From an uncultured Clostridia bacterium (GTDB lineage: Bacteria; Bacillota; Clostridia; Christensenellales; Borkfalkiaceae), in the NCBI GenBank assembly GCA_944372575.1, contig CALVZS010000001.1, positions 62,001 through 126,000 on the forward strand: a stretch of DNA of 64,000 bases, read 5' to 3'. The notes beneath the pieces are model-generated. The model had not been told where the DNA came from and made no database searches. It saw nothing but the letters and a program-made list of their open reading frames with translations. Below, piece by piece: positions 7,957-18,991 of the stretch (position 1 is its first letter; every line of letters starts with the position of its first letter). A program made the translations under genes and the position numbers.

Positions 7957-8853
7957 TTACTTCTTCATTGCCTCGACCTGCTTGGCAACTTCCTCGGAGA
8001 GATCCTCGCTCTTCTTCTCGAGGCCCTCGCCGCGGACGAAGAAGCAGAAGCGCTTCAGGCTTGCGCCGTCCGCCGTCTTGAGCAGCTGGGCGATCGTGAT
8101 CTTGTCGTCCTTGATGAACTTCTGATCCATGAGGCAGTTCTCCTCATAGAACTTCTTCATCTTGCCCATGACGATCTTCTCGGCAATGTTGGCGGGTTTG
8201 CCCTCGTTGATGACCTCCTGCGTGAGGATAGCCTTCTCCTTCTCGAGCGTCTCGGCGGACACCTCCGCCTCCGTCATATACTGCGGCTTGGAGAATGCGA
8301 CGTGCAGCGCAACGTCGTGCGCGACCGCCTTTGCCTTCTCGCTTGCCTCGCCCGCGAAGTCGAGCATGACGCCCATCGTGCCGCCCATGTGGATATACGT
8401 CTCGATGAAACCCTCTGCTTCATAGACGACGAAACGGCGGACGGAGATCTTCTCGCCGATGACGGCGATCTGCTCCTGCACATAGGTCTCCACCGTCTTG
8501 CCGCCCATGTCGGAAGCGAGCAGCTCCTCCACCGAGGCGGGCTTGACGGCCGCGATCTGCTTTGCGACCGCCGTCACGAGTTCCTTGAACTTATCGCCCT
8601 TGGCGACGAAGTCGGACTCGCAGTTGACCTCGACGAGCACGCCCGTCTTGCCCTCGACAAGGGCGTAGACGATGCCCTCAGCTGCCACCTTGGAGGCGCG
8701 CTTTGCGGCCTTTGCGATGCCGCGCTCGCGCAGAAGATCTGCCGCCTTCTCCATATCGCCGTCCGCATCGACCAGCGCGCGCTTGCAATCCATCATGCCG
8801 GCGCCCGTCTGCTCGCGCAGCTTCATAACGTCTTTTGCCGTGAACTCTGCCAT
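7957..8853 (-). CDS. tsf: translation elongation factor Ts
   Basis: 298 aa nucleotide-exchange factor for EF-Tu. The N-terminal UBA-like KDVMKLREQTGAGMMDCKRAL is diagnostic, and VNCESDFVAKGDKF is the core-domain motif. Length is normal for the family (about 290-300). AAGGAG precedes the ATG. It follows rpsB by 26 nt, the standard ribosomal operon. Confidence 0.97.
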   Translation of the reverse strand: MAEFTAKDVMKLREQTGAGMMDCKRALVDADGDMEKAADLLRERGIAKAAKRASKVAAEGIVYALVEGKTGVLVEVNCESDFVAKGDKFKELVTAVAKQIAAVKPASVEELLASDMGGKTVETYVQEQIAVIGEKISVRRFVVYEAEGFIETYIHMGGTMGVMLDFAGEASEKAKAVAHDVALHVAFSKPQYMTEAEVSAETLEKEKAILTQEVINEGKPANIAEKIVMGKMKKFYEENCLMDQKFIKDDKITIAQLLKTADGASLKRFCFFVRGEGLEKKSEDLSEEVAKQVEAMKK

Positions 8854-8879
8854 AATTGTATCTCCTTAAAACTCTGCGA

Positions 8880-9656
8880 TTATTCCGCTGCGGGCGCTTC
8901 CGCCGCGACGACTTCTTCGATGTCCTTGGGCTCGGCGGGAACTTCCTGCGCCGCCTGCTCCATCACGGGCGTCTCGCCCTGGTTCGCCTCGATGACCGCG
9001 TTTGCGATGACGGACGAGATGAGCTTGATGGCGCGGATCGCGTCGTCATTGCCGGGGATGACGTAGTCAATGAGGTCGGGATCGCAGTTGGTATCCGTGA
9101 TCGCGATGATCGGGATGTGCAGCTTCCGCGCCTCCGCGACGGCGATGTCCTCGTTGTGGGGATCGACGATGAACAGTGCGCCGGGCATCCCGCGCATATT
9201 CTTGATGCCGCCCAGATTCTCCTGCAGCTTTGCCATCTCCTTCTTGAGCCCGAGCACTTCCTTCTTGGGAAGCAGATCGAACTCGCCGGAAGCCTCCATG
9301 CGCTCGAGCTTTTCCAGGTAGTCGATGCGCGAGCGGATGGTCTTGAAGTTGGTGAGCGTACCGCCCAGCCAGCGGGAATTGACGTAGAACTGCCCGCAGC
9401 GCTCCGCCTCCTCCTTGATGGCGTCCTGCGCCTGGCGCTTGGTGCCGACGAACAGGATGCTCTTGCCCGACTTGACCAGCTCGACGACGAACGTATATGC
9501 CTGCTCGATGAGCTTCGCCGTCATTTCAAGGTCGATGATGTGGATGTCGTGACGGGCGGCGAAGATGTACTTCTTCATCTTCGGGTTCCACTTTCTCGTC
9601 TGGTGTCCGAAGTGGACGCCCGCTTCGAGAAGCTGCTTCATGGTGATAACTGCCAT
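8880..9656 (-). CDS. rpsB: 30S ribosomal protein S2
   Basis: 258 aa. S2 landmarks are [22 protein letters not shown] at the N-terminus, the [13 protein letters not shown] and the [10 protein letters not shown] segments, and the [15 protein letters not shown] and ITDTNCDP motifs. The last 30 residues are a Glu/Ala-rich tail. GGAGG lies 6 nt before the ATG. First gene of the rpsB-tsf operon, behind the promoter at 9769-9797. Confidence 0.97.
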   Translation of the reverse strand: MAVITMKQLLEAGVHFGHQTRKWNPKMKKYIFAARHDIHIIDLEMTAKLIEQAYTFVVELVKSGKSILFVGTKRQAQDAIKEEAERCGQFYVNSRWLGGTLTNFKTIRSRIDYLEKLERMEASGEFDLLPKKEVLGLKKEMAKLQENLGGIKNMRGMPGALFIVDPHNEDIAVAEARKLHIPIIAITDTNCDPDLIDYVIPGNDDAIRAIKLISSVIANAVIEANQGETPVMEQAAQEVPAEPKDIEEVVAAEAPAAE

Positions 9657-9768
9657 AATTTCCTCCGTTTTACCTCCCCGCCCGGTGTCTTTCCCGCCCC
9701 TATCCGCAGCAAAAGATTTACGGACACGGAGAGCGGCACCTGCGCGGGTGCGTATTTACAGCCTTATG

Positions 9769-9797
9769 ATTTTACCATAGAACGCCCGCAAGCGCAA
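9769..9797 (-). promoter_or_regulatory. sigma-A promoter and leader for rpsB-tsf
   Basis: Minus strand: -35 TTGCGC (9792-9797), 17-nt spacer, -10 TAAAAT (9769-9774). This leaves a leader of about 105 nt before rpsB that is GC-rich and able to fold. I cannot assign it to a named ribosomal leader family. Confidence 0.75.
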
Positions 9798-9918
9798 GCG
9801 TTTTTGCCCCGCTTTTGCATATTTTTTGGCATGATCCGCTTCGCATGTTCCGCTTCCTCTGCGGCGGTCACGGCGGAAAGAAAAGCGCGGCGGCACAAAA
9901 CAGTGCCGCCGCACCCGC

Positions 9919-10525
9919 TCACTTCTCTTCGCCCTCCTCCCGCATCCCGCCTGCGGACGCCGCGCACACCTGTGAAATGCGCGCAAGCAGGGCATCCTTG
10001 CCCTCCCCGGTCACGCCGGAGGCGGCGATGACGTTGTCCGCCCCCAGCCCGAACGCATTGGCAACGGCACGCACGCGCTCTCTGCCCTTCATGCGCGAGA
10101 GCTTGTCGCACTTGGTGGCAATGACGGTGAACGGAAGGTTGTGATAGACCAGAAAGCGCACCATCTGCATATCGTCCGCCGAGGGATCGCGGCGGATGTC
10201 CGTCAGGAGAAAGACGTGGCGCACATCCTCCTTCCTTGCAAAGAATGCCTCCAGCGTCCTTGCCCACGCCGCCTGCTCCGCCTTGGACACGGCGGCATAC
10301 CCGTAACCGGGCAGATCGGCGAGCCAGAAATCGCCGAAGTCGAAATAGTTGACAAGGCGCGTTTTGCCGGGGGAGGCGCTCGTCTTGGCGAGATTCTTTC
10401 TGCCCGCCAGCAGGTTGATGAGCGTGGACTTGCCCGCATTGGATTTGCCGCAAACGGCGATCATGGGCTTCTGCGGGCGCAGAAACTGCTCCGGCCGCGC
10501 CGCGCTCGTGAGAAAAGAGGCGTTT

Positions 10526-10536
<11 letters not shown>
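9919..10536 (-). CDS. engB: ribosome biogenesis GTPase YsxC/EngB
   Basis: 205 aa TRAFAC-class GTPase needed for 50S subunit assembly. G1 GKSNAGKS is at residues 30-37. The region between G1 and G3 has the family pattern TSASPGKTRLVNYF, G3 is DLPGYGYA and G4 is ATKCDK. Its start overlaps the end of lon by 11 nt, the lon-engB pairing seen in many Firmicutes. The C-terminal 20 residues are low complexity. Confidence 0.95.
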
Positions 10537-12850
<2,314 letters not shown>

Positions 12851-12895
12851 TGTCACCTCTTGGTCACCTCTTGAAAAAAACATTCCCGCCACTTT

Positions 12896-12923
12896 GTTAT
12901 AAACGTACCGCGTGCCTTTTCAA
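12896..12923 (-). promoter_or_regulatory. probable sigma-A promoter for lon
   Basis: Minus strand: -35 TTGAAA (12918-12923), 16-nt spacer, -10 TATAAC (12896-12901). No CIRCE or clear CtsR heptad repeat was seen nearby. Confidence 0.6.
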
Positions 12924-12979
12924 CCGTCCGGGAAGAAATTTAACGCGCTTTTCACCCGGCTTCCCCCGTGCGCAAAATT

Positions 12980-13012
12980 GCGATGACCCCCGCGTCCGGC
13001 GGGGGTCATCGC
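12980..13012 (-). terminator. hairpin terminator after rubredoxin
   Basis: A long near-perfect stem GCGATGACCCCCGC/GCGGGGGTCATCGC with a short loop, followed on the minus strand by AATTTTG. The T-run is weak but the stem is strong. Confidence 0.6.
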
Positions 13013-13023
13013 ACCAAGGGATG

Positions 13024-13185
13024 TCAGTCCTCTTTCTCGAAGTCCTCTTTCCCCACGCCGCAGAGCGGGCAGGTGAAGTCGTCGGGAACGTCCTCCCACC
13101 TGGTGCCGGGTGCGATGCCGTTGTCAGGATCGCCCGTCGCCTCATCATACACATAGCCGCACACCGTGCATACATACTTTGCCAT
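13024..13185 (-). CDS. rubredoxin
   Basis: 53 aa. A one-iron electron carrier with the two knuckles [15 protein letters not shown] and [12 protein letters not shown]. The conserved aromatic pattern YVYDEA and WEDVPDDF is complete, and the size is exactly that of classic rubredoxin. The ATG at 13185 has CGGAGG upstream. It lies 44 nt after the flavodiiron gene and is the likely electron donor to it. Confidence 0.96.
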   Translation of the reverse strand: MAKYVCTVCGYVYDEATGDPDNGIAPGTRWEDVPDDFTCPLCGVGKEDFEKED

Positions 13186-13229
13186 ATCATACCTCCGTTT
13201 TTTGCCCGTCGGGCTTATTCATTCTATTG

Positions 13230-14429
13230 TTATGCCTTTACATCCTCGGCAATGCTCCTGCCGAGCGAGATGAGCGCCGAGCGGCTCTCCTCATTGACCG
13301 CGGAGAGCACCGTGACCTTCTCCCCGATGCGCCGCATCTGCCTGAGCTGGGAGAGGATGCCGTCCATGAGCGCCCCCGCCTGCGGCGCCCACGAACCGTT
13401 TTCCACAACGGCGTAGGCACGGTTCTGAAAATTATGTGCCTTAAGATCGGCGAGAAATTCCTCCATGCTCACGAAGATGCCGTTGTTGTATGTCGAGGAA
13501 GCGAACACGAGGTGGGAGGCGCGGAACGCCTCGGCGACCAGCTCGCTCCTGTCCGTCACGGAGACGTCGAACACCCGCACGCGAACTCCCTGCGCCGCAA
13601 CGGCGGAGGCAACGATCTCGGCAGCGTTCTGTGTGTGTCCGTACACAGACGCGTAGAACACGGCGACGCTCTTCTCCTCCGGCGCATAGGCGCTCCAGGT
13701 GAGGTATTTTTCCAGATACCAGGAAAAATCCTCCCCCTTCCACACGGGGCCGTGCAGCGGACAGACGAGAGAAATGTTCAGCCCCGCCGCCTTCTTCAAG
13801 ACGTTCTGTACCTGCACGCCGTACTTGCCGACGATGTTGCAGTAATATCTCCTTGCGTCGTCCAGATATTCGCGCCCGAACACCTCCCGATCCGCGAACA
13901 CACCGCCTTGAAGGGCGCCGAACGTGCCGAACGCATCGGCGGAAAAGAGGATGCCATCCTCCGGGATATAGGTGAAGATGACCTCCGGCCAATGCACCAT
14001 GGGAGCGCCGACAAAGGAGAGCGTGCGCCTGCCCACGGAGAGGGTATCCCCCTCCTTGACGATCTGCACCCTGCCCGCAAAGCCGAAATAATTTTTCAGC
14101 ATCGCCGCCGCCTTCTGCGAAGTGACGACCGTCACGCCGGGATAGCGCTCCGCAAGGCGGGCGAACGTCGCCGAGTGGTCGGGCTCCATGTGATGCACGA
14201 CAATGTAATCGAGCGTCTCGCTCCCGAGCGCATACGCAAGGTTTTCAAAGAACACGTCCCCCACCGCGTTGTCCACCGTGTCGAAGAGCACGTTCTTTTC
14301 GTCCTTCAGAAGATAGGAATTGTACGATACGCCGCGCGGAACGGGATAGGCGCTCTCAAAGAGTGCGATGCGCCTGTCGTTCCCGCCGAGATAGTAAAGC
14401 CCTGCGGCGATCTCCTGACAATTTTGCAT
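13230..14429 (-). CDS. flavodiiron protein (FprA-type oxygen/NO reductase)
   Basis: 399 aa. An N-terminal metallo-beta-lactamase-like diiron domain with the HHMEPDH ligand motif and later HWPEVIFTY, DAFG and CPLHGPVW ligand segments is followed by a flavodoxin domain (VFYASVYGHTQNAAE phosphate loop, SSTYNNG). Such enzymes reduce O2 to water or NO to N2O in anaerobes, receiving electrons from rubredoxin, which is encoded next. The start at 14429 has GGAGTC upstream, and the frame stays open to 14486 without a better site. Confidence 0.93.
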   Translation of the reverse strand: MQNCQEIAAGLYYLGGNDRRIALFESAYPVPRGVSYNSYLLKDEKNVLFDTVDNAVGDVFFENLAYALGSETLDYIVVHHMEPDHSATFARLAERYPGVTVVTSQKAAAMLKNYFGFAGRVQIVKEGDTLSVGRRTLSFVGAPMVHWPEVIFTYIPEDGILFSADAFGTFGALQGGVFADREVFGREYLDDARRYYCNIVGKYGVQVQNVLKKAAGLNISLVCPLHGPVWKGEDFSWYLEKYLTWSAYAPEEKSVAVFYASVYGHTQNAAEIVASAVAAQGVRVRVFDVSVTDRSELVAEAFRASHLVFASSTYNNGIFVSMEEFLADLKAHNFQNRAYAVVENGSWAPQAGALMDGILSQLRQMRRIGEKVTVLSAVNEESRSALISLGRSIAEDVKA

Positions 14430-14457
14430 AGATGACTCCGTATGTTTTTTCGGGAAC

Positions 14458-14486
14458 AGTATAGCATATTCCGACCGAAAAAGCAA
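14458..14486 (-). promoter_or_regulatory. sigma-A promoter for flavodiiron-rubredoxin
   Basis: Minus strand: -35 TTGCTT (14481-14486), 17-nt spacer, -10 TATACT (14458-14463), about 29 nt before the start codon. Confidence 0.82.
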
Positions 14487-14511
14487 CCTTTCTGCAGCTG
14501 CTTTTGCGCGC

Positions 14512-15087
14512 TCAGAGCAGGCTTCTCACCCCTTTGGTGATAAACTCGCTCATCTCGTCCGCAAACTGCTCCACAGGCGGCCGGCTCTCCTGCCGCAGCC
14601 GCTCCTTGAGGCAGGCGATGCAGCCCGAGGAAACAAAGCGGTAAAAATCGCGCAGCTTTGCGGGCGGAACATTGCCGAAAAATTTCTGATAGTACTCCAC
14701 GCACAGTCTGCCGCCCAGTTCAATGAAGCGCGCCACCCCCTGCGCGTTGTCGGAGGAGAGAATGAGCTGACAGAGCGCCTCGTTCTCCTCAAGCAGGGCA
14801 AACACCGTGCGGCACACCCTGCGCGCCGATGCGATGTTCTCCTGCTGTTCGAGCGCCTCGCGCAGCGCCGCGGAAAATTCCTCCAAAAACTGTCCCTCCA
14901 GCTTTTCGTTGAGGTCGTACACGTCCTGAAAATGGGCATAGAACGTCCCCCGCCCCACGCCCGCCAGCGCACACAGTTCGCTCACCGTGATCCTGCGCAG
15001 CGGTTTTTCCTTCCTGAGCCGCAAAAAAGCCTCAATGAGCATCTTCTTTGTCATTCTCACGCGAAGATCTCCGCCTTCAATCTTCAT
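14512..15087 (-). CDS. TetR/AcrR family transcriptional regulator
   Basis: 191 aa. The N-terminal helix-turn-helix reads LRRITVSELCALAGVGRGTFYAHFQDVYDL, the TetR recognition-helix pattern. The C-terminal 120 residues are an all-helical ligand/dimer domain without a recognisable ligand class. The ATG at 15087 follows GGAAGGAG. It is divergent from an SDR gene whose promoter region it shares, so the SDR is the obvious target. The ligand is unknown. Confidence 0.88.
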   Translation of the reverse strand: MKIEGGDLRVRMTKKMLIEAFLRLRKEKPLRRITVSELCALAGVGRGTFYAHFQDVYDLNEKLEGQFLEEFSAALREALEQQENIASARRVCRTVFALLEENEALCQLILSSDNAQGVARFIELGGRLCVEYYQKFFGNVPPAKLRDFYRFVSSGCIACLKERLRQESRPPVEQFADEMSEFITKGVRSLL

Positions 15088-15155
15088 CCTTCTGTCTCCT
15101 TCCGGACATTTCCACAAAAAATGTCCGATAAAACACAACCGTTCCAAAACTGACT

Positions 15156-15185
15156 GAACAACTGCGTCCGCTTATGTGGTATAAT
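15156..15185 (+). promoter_or_regulatory. promoter for the SDR gene
   Basis: Plus strand: -10 TATAAT (15180-15185). A weak -35 TGAACA lies 19 nt upstream. The predicted transcript runs over the facing TetR promoter at 15225-15253. Confidence 0.55.
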
Positions 15186-15224
15186 AAAAACGGAAAAGGA
15201 AGCGCGACACTTTCTTCCGCAGCC

Positions 15225-15253
15225 ATTATACCATGCCGGCGGAAAATTTGCAA
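15225..15253 (-). promoter_or_regulatory. sigma-A promoter for the TetR gene
   Basis: Minus strand: -35 TTGCAA (15248-15253), 17-nt spacer, -10 TATAAT (15225-15230). It points at the plus-strand SDR promoter, so the two transcripts overlap. Confidence 0.8.
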
Positions 15254-15267
15254 GAGGAGGCGAAGCC

Positions 15268-16332
15268 ATGAAACAGCTCTATCTCATTACCGGAGCGGCC
15301 GGGCACTTGGGAAGCGCTCTGTGCGCCGGGCTGCACGCACGCGGCGCGGCGGTGCGCGCCCTTGTACTGCCCGGCGAGGACACGTCCTTTCTTCGCCGCA
15401 TGGGCGCGGAGATCTGCTTTGGAGACGTGACAAAACCCGAATCGCTCAAAACATTCTTTTGCCTGCCTGCGGGGACGCAGACCATCCTTTTACACTGCGC
15501 GGCGGTCGTGGACATCGCGGGAAAGACCAATCCCGCCCTCTCCGCCGTCAACGTGGAAGGCACGCGCAACGTCATGCGGCTCTGCCTTGCAGCAGGCGTG
15601 AGCAGGATCGTTTACGTCTGCTCGGTACACGCCATGCCCGCCCTGCCGCACGGGCGCGTCATGCGCGAGCTGCAGTCATATGACCCCGTCCCGCTCGAGG
15701 GCGGCTATGCAAAGAGCAAGGCAACGGCGGCGCAGCTTGTCCTTGACATGGCAAAAGAACAGGGCCTGCCCGCAGTCATCGTGCTGCCCTCCGGCATCAT
15801 CGGGCCGTACTGCGGCAGGGGAAACCATCTGGTGCAGCTCGTCAAGGACTACTGCTGCGGCAAACTTCCCGCCATAGTCAGGGGCGGGTACGACTTTGTG
15901 GACGTGCGCGACGTGGCAGAGGGCGTACTCGCCGCCGCAGAGCGCGGCCGCGTGGGCGAAAGCTACCTTCTGACGGGCAACTATCATACGCTCACGGAGA
16001 TGACCGCCATGCTCGCCCGGATCACGGGCAGGCGGAAAGTGGGCGCCGTCCCCATGTGGATGGCACACCTCGCCGTCCCCTTTGCGAAATGCACCGCAAG
16101 GCGCCGGCACAAAAAGCCGCTCTTTACCCACTATGCGCTGCACGTCGTACTGGAAAACGGACGCTTCTCACACGACAAGGCAACACGCGAGCTGGGCTAT
16201 TCCCCCCGCGATCTCTTTGACACGCTGGAGGATACCGTCGAATGGCTGCGCGAGACGGGCGAAATCCCTGCCGGCAAACGCCGCACGCCCGGGCGCTGCC
16301 GCATCCGCGCCCGCTCCGGTGCGCCGGGATGA
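15268..16332 (+). CDS. extended SDR, NAD(P)-dependent epimerase/dehydratase family
   Basis: 354 aa. The Rossmann loop TGAAGHLGSAL is at residues 8-18. FGDVT follows the third strand, HCAAVVD and VNVEGTRNV are extended-SDR motifs, and the active-site pair is in GGYAKSKA (YxxxK). Closest in style to dihydroflavonol-4-reductase-like or sugar-nucleotide epimerases. The exact substrate is not inferable. The C-terminal 30 residues are Arg/Pro-rich. AGAGGAGG precedes the ATG. Probably controlled by the divergent TetR protein. Confidence 0.87.
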   Translation: MKQLYLITGAAGHLGSALCAGLHARGAAVRALVLPGEDTSFLRRMGAEICFGDVTKPESLKTFFCLPAGTQTILLHCAAVVDIAGKTNPALSAVNVEGTRNVMRLCLAAGVSRIVYVCSVHAMPALPHGRVMRELQSYDPVPLEGGYAKSKATAAQLVLDMAKEQGLPAVIVLPSGIIGPYCGRGNHLVQLVKDYCCGKLPAIVRGGYDFVDVRDVAEGVLAAAERGRVGESYLLTGNYHTLTEMTAMLARITGRRKVGAVPMWMAHLAVPFAKCTARRRHKKPLFTHYALHVVLENGRFSHDKATRELGYSPRDLFDTLEDTVEWLRETGEIPAGKRRTPGRCRIRARSGAPG

Positions 16333-16348
16333 CCATGACCGATATGCA

Positions 16349-16382
16349 ATGCCGCCGCGCAATCCTGCGCGGCGGCATTTTC
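16349..16382. terminator. bidirectional terminator
   Basis: Perfect stem AATGCCGCCGCGCA/TGCGCGGCGGCATT with T-run on the plus strand and A-rich partner on the other. It separates the convergent SDR and MIF-like genes. Confidence 0.88.
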
Positions 16383-16383
16383 A

Positions 16384-16725
16384 TTAAAAATCCGATCCGT
16401 TCCAGCCCCAGTTTTCCACGGGGTGATAGCTGACGTAAGTCTGTTCGGGCGAAATGCCCGCCTCCTCCTGCAAAATGGCGCAGATCTGCGCCGTCATCTT
16501 CTCACAGTCGGCGGCGGAGGCACGGCCGAACAAGCTGACGGAAACGTAGGCGCCATGCTCTGCGGGTTTGCCCGCAAACCACAGCTCATACCCGTCCGTA
16601 AACCCCACCATGAGATAACGCTCCGTCTTTTTCAGCAGCGTGACGGCCTGACCGAGCCTCGCCTTGACGCGCTCACGCACCTCGCCCGAAAGTGTTACGG
16701 AAGTTCTGCAATCGATAAACGGCAT
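16384..16725 (-). CDS. MIF/phenylpyruvate tautomerase-like protein
   Basis: 113 aa, the size of macrophage migration inhibitory factor. The catalytic N-terminal proline is present directly after Met (MPFIDCRTSVTL). The central YLMVGF and C-terminal YVSYHPVENWGWNGSDF agree with the family fold (the last block is the usual SPDRVYI...WGWNGxTF-like end). Probably a tautomerase acting on small keto acids, though the physiological substrate is unknown for bacterial members. AAGGAGG precedes the ATG. Confidence 0.86.
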   Translation of the reverse strand: MPFIDCRTSVTLSGEVRERVKARLGQAVTLLKKTERYLMVGFTDGYELWFAGKPAEHGAYVSVSLFGRASAADCEKMTAQICAILQEEAGISPEQTYVSYHPVENWGWNGSDF

Positions 16726-16745
16726 ATGCTTTCCTCCTTGTTTTC

Positions 16746-16774
16746 AGGATACCACAAAGAAAACGGCCCGTCAA
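16746..16774 (-). promoter_or_regulatory. promoter for the MIF-like gene
   Basis: Minus strand: -35 TTGACG (16769-16774), 17-nt spacer, -10 TATCCT (16746-16751). The -35 overlaps the stop codon of the DUF1893 gene, giving the MIF-like gene its own start point. Confidence 0.7.
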
Positions 16775-17220
16775 GGGGTGCTGCGCAGTTCCTGCGCCCG
16801 CGCGCGCAGCGCCGCGAGCGCTTCGGCGGGATCGGTGACGGCGAGCACCGCCTGTTCCATCGGGCAGATGCCCGTGCCGGCGCGGTTGATGATGCGCGGC
16901 GTGAGCACGCCGTACTCCGCGCGGATGCCGGATCCCCCGAGCACGGCAAGCCCGCCCTCGGAGAGCACTTCGGCATACACCTCCTTCACGCCCATATAGA
17001 CATACAGGAGCGCCGCCGCCCTGCCCACGATCCTGTCCGCTGCAGACGCGCCCGCAGTATCCGCATTTGCACCGATCCACTCGAGCAGCGGACGGATGCC
17101 CCTTTGCGTGCTTGTGAGGACAGCGTCCCCCTTTTGCAGGATACAGGTCAGCCCCTCCCTCTCCAGCCGGGCGCGGAGCAGGGGAAGCATGTCCGCATGT
17201 ACAGATTTTACTTCAGACAT
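16771..17220 (-). CDS. DUF1893 domain-containing protein
   Basis: 149 aa. The body matches the DUF1893 pattern: GLTCILQKGDAVLTSTQRGIRPLLEW, a glycine-rich GRAAALLYVYMGVKEVYAEVLSE helix and a late cysteine in AGTGICPMEQAV. The fold is related to deaminase-like proteins in which this Cys would be active, but no activity is established. It begins 9 nt after an aldo/keto reductase and has GAGGGAG before the ATG. The C-terminal 20 residues are an Ala/Arg-rich helix. Confidence 0.8.
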   Translation of the reverse strand: MSEVKSVHADMLPLLRARLEREGLTCILQKGDAVLTSTQRGIRPLLEWIGANADTAGASAADRIVGRAAALLYVYMGVKEVYAEVLSEGGLAVLGGSGIRAEYGVLTPRIINRAGTGICPMEQAVLAVTDPAEALAALRARAQELRSTP

Positions 17221-17229
17221 GGTACTCCC

Positions 17230-18375
17230 TCAGCTGCCGAACATCTCCTTGGCAGCGCGCATATTCCCGATGACTTTCACCCCGAACGGGCAGCGCGCCT
17301 CGCACGCGCCGCAGGCGATGCAGTCGCCCGCCTTGGCGGAGAGGGCGGCGTAGTGTTCGCGCACCGTCTCGGGAACGGCGCCCTGTGCGCGGGCGAGATT
17401 GTAGAACTTGATGACCGTTGCCACGTCGATATGCTTTGGACAAGGCGCGCAGTGGCCGCAGTACATACAGTGTCCCTTCCAGCTCATCTTGGGGAAGGAG
17501 GCAAATACCTGCGCATAGTCGCGTTCGGCCTCTGTTGCGTCCTCATAGGCGAGCGCCGCGGCAAGCTCCCCGCGCGAGTGCGCGCCCACCATCACGCTGG
17601 CAGCGGCGGGACGGGTGAGCGCATAGTGAATGCACTGCACGGGCGTCATGGCCTTGCCCGCGGGGGAATTTTCCGTGAGCAGGTCGCCCCCGCCGTACAC
17701 CTTCATCACCGTGATGCCCACGCCCATGCGCTGGCACGTCTCATACAGTTCCTCGCGCGCGGGGTCGAGGTTAAAGAGCGGGCGCTTGTAGCTCTCCTCC
17801 TCGAAGAGCTTGTTCACGTCCTCATCCCCGGGCAGCAGATCATAGCACGGATTGACGGAGAACATGAGCACCTCGATCGCCCCGCTCTTCACTGCCTGCA
17901 GCGCGACGTCGGGATTGTGACTGCTCATGCCCACGGCGCGGATGACGCCCTGCTGCTTGAGCTTGAGCGCATACTCGAGGATCCCGCCCTCCGAGACGCG
18001 CTTCCAGGTCGCCGCGGAGTCCACATAGTGGATCATACCCACGTCCACATAGTCGGTACCCAAATTTCTGAGCATTCCCTCGAAGGAGGGAACGATCTCC
18101 TTTAATTTGCGCGTCGCCTTGTATTGCCCGTCCTGCCAGACGGTGCAGAGGTGCGCCTGATAGAGAAAATCTTTGTGTGCCGCGCCCAGCGCCCTGCCCA
18201 CCCGCCTGTGCATATCGGGATCGGGGCTGTACAAGTCCATGCAGTTGACGCCGCTCTCCAGCGCGAGCGAAAACATTTCACGCGTGAAGGCGTCGTCCCG
18301 TTCCAGAAATCCCTCGCAGCCGAGGCCGATCTCGCTCACCTTCAGCCCCGTTCTGCCCAGATCGCGCAGTTTCAT
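17230..18375 (-). CDS. aldo/keto reductase with C-terminal 4Fe-4S ferredoxin domain (copy 1)
   Basis: 381 aa. The first 280 residues are a TIM-barrel aldo/keto reductase (DLGRTGLKVSEIGLG start, DLYSPDP and the GMSSHNPDVAL motif). The last 100 carry two cysteine clusters, CMYCGHCAPCPKHID and CIACGACEARCPFGV, for iron-sulfur clusters. The usual barrel tyrosine is in MDLYSPDP, but the early DTA motif of the classic family is altered (NCMDLY). Probably a ferredoxin-linked redox enzyme of the cytoplasm. Its start abuts the stop of the membrane-protein gene by 1 nt. Confidence 0.88.
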   Translation of the reverse strand: MKLRDLGRTGLKVSEIGLGCEGFLERDDAFTREMFSLALESGVNCMDLYSPDPDMHRRVGRALGAAHKDFLYQAHLCTVWQDGQYKATRKLKEIVPSFEGMLRNLGTDYVDVGMIHYVDSAATWKRVSEGGILEYALKLKQQGVIRAVGMSSHNPDVALQAVKSGAIEVLMFSVNPCYDLLPGDEDVNKLFEEESYKRPLFNLDPAREELYETCQRMGVGITVMKVYGGGDLLTENSPAGKAMTPVQCIHYALTRPAAASVMVGAHSRGELAAALAYEDATEAERDYAQVFASFPKMSWKGHCMYCGHCAPCPKHIDVATVIKFYNLARAQGAVPETVREHYAALSAKAGDCIACGACEARCPFGVKVIGNMRAAKEMFGS

Positions 18376-18376
18376 G

Positions 18377-18955
18377 TCACTTGCTCTCTTTCACCAGAAG
18401 CAGGCGCAGCACCATCACGAGGAAGGGAACGACGACCGCCTGCAGCACCATACCCAGAAGTCCCGCCCGGATCTGCGACCACACCGCGGCTGCCGAGAGA
18501 GGCGAAACGCCCTGGAACACGGCGGCGAGGGCAAGGAAGGTGAGCCTGCCCGCCACCTGTGCGAGCAGCACGGCGGGGAATGCCATCCAGCCGTTTTCGG
18601 CGATCTTCTTGGAGAACAGGCCGGAGACCGCCGCGAACACGGCGAGTTCCGCCATCATGTAGGGAAGGCGGGCAGCCGCGGGCATCGCGTTGCCCGCAAG
18701 CGACGTGACGGCAAAGCTGACGACGGGCGAAAGGACGCCCACGCCCAGCCCCCACTGCCAGCCCAAAAGACAGCCGCCCAGCAGCACGGGCAGATACATG
18801 GGCAGCCATGCCACGCCCCCCTGCGCGCCCGCCGCGAGGTGAACGAGCTGGGGCAGCACCACCGCCAGCGCCACGACGCCCAGCGAGATGAGCATCTTCA
18901 CCGTCACCTTCACGCGAAGGGACACATTTCTTCTTGTCAGAACCGATTCGATCAT
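18377..18955 (-). CDS. membrane protein, ECF-transporter S-component-like
   Basis: 192 aa with about six hydrophobic segments (near 20-38, 46-66, 68-90, 100-118, 126-148 and 160-186). The LPMYLPVLLGGCLLGWQWGLGVGVLSP segment and a later AELAVFAAVSGLF resemble energy-coupling-factor S components, which bind vitamins or other small molecules. The ATG at 18955 follows GGAGG by 5 nt. It is packed between two ferredoxin-tailed aldo/keto reductases, so its substrate may be what they reduce. The ligand is unknown. Confidence 0.68.
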   Translation of the reverse strand: MIESVLTRRNVSLRVKVTVKMLISLGVVALAVVLPQLVHLAAGAQGGVAWLPMYLPVLLGGCLLGWQWGLGVGVLSPVVSFAVTSLAGNAMPAAARLPYMMAELAVFAAVSGLFSKKIAENGWMAFPAVLLAQVAGRLTFLALAAVFQGVSPLSAAAVWSQIRAGLLGMVLQAVVVPFLVMVLRLLLVKESK

Positions 18956-18991
18956 AAAAACCTCCAAAAATCTGATAAATGTATGCGTTTG

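Noticed and set aside
9657-9768. Named ribosomal-protein leader RNA before rpsB
   Set aside because: The region can fold, but I could not match it to a specific leader family by eye, so it is only noted with the promoter.
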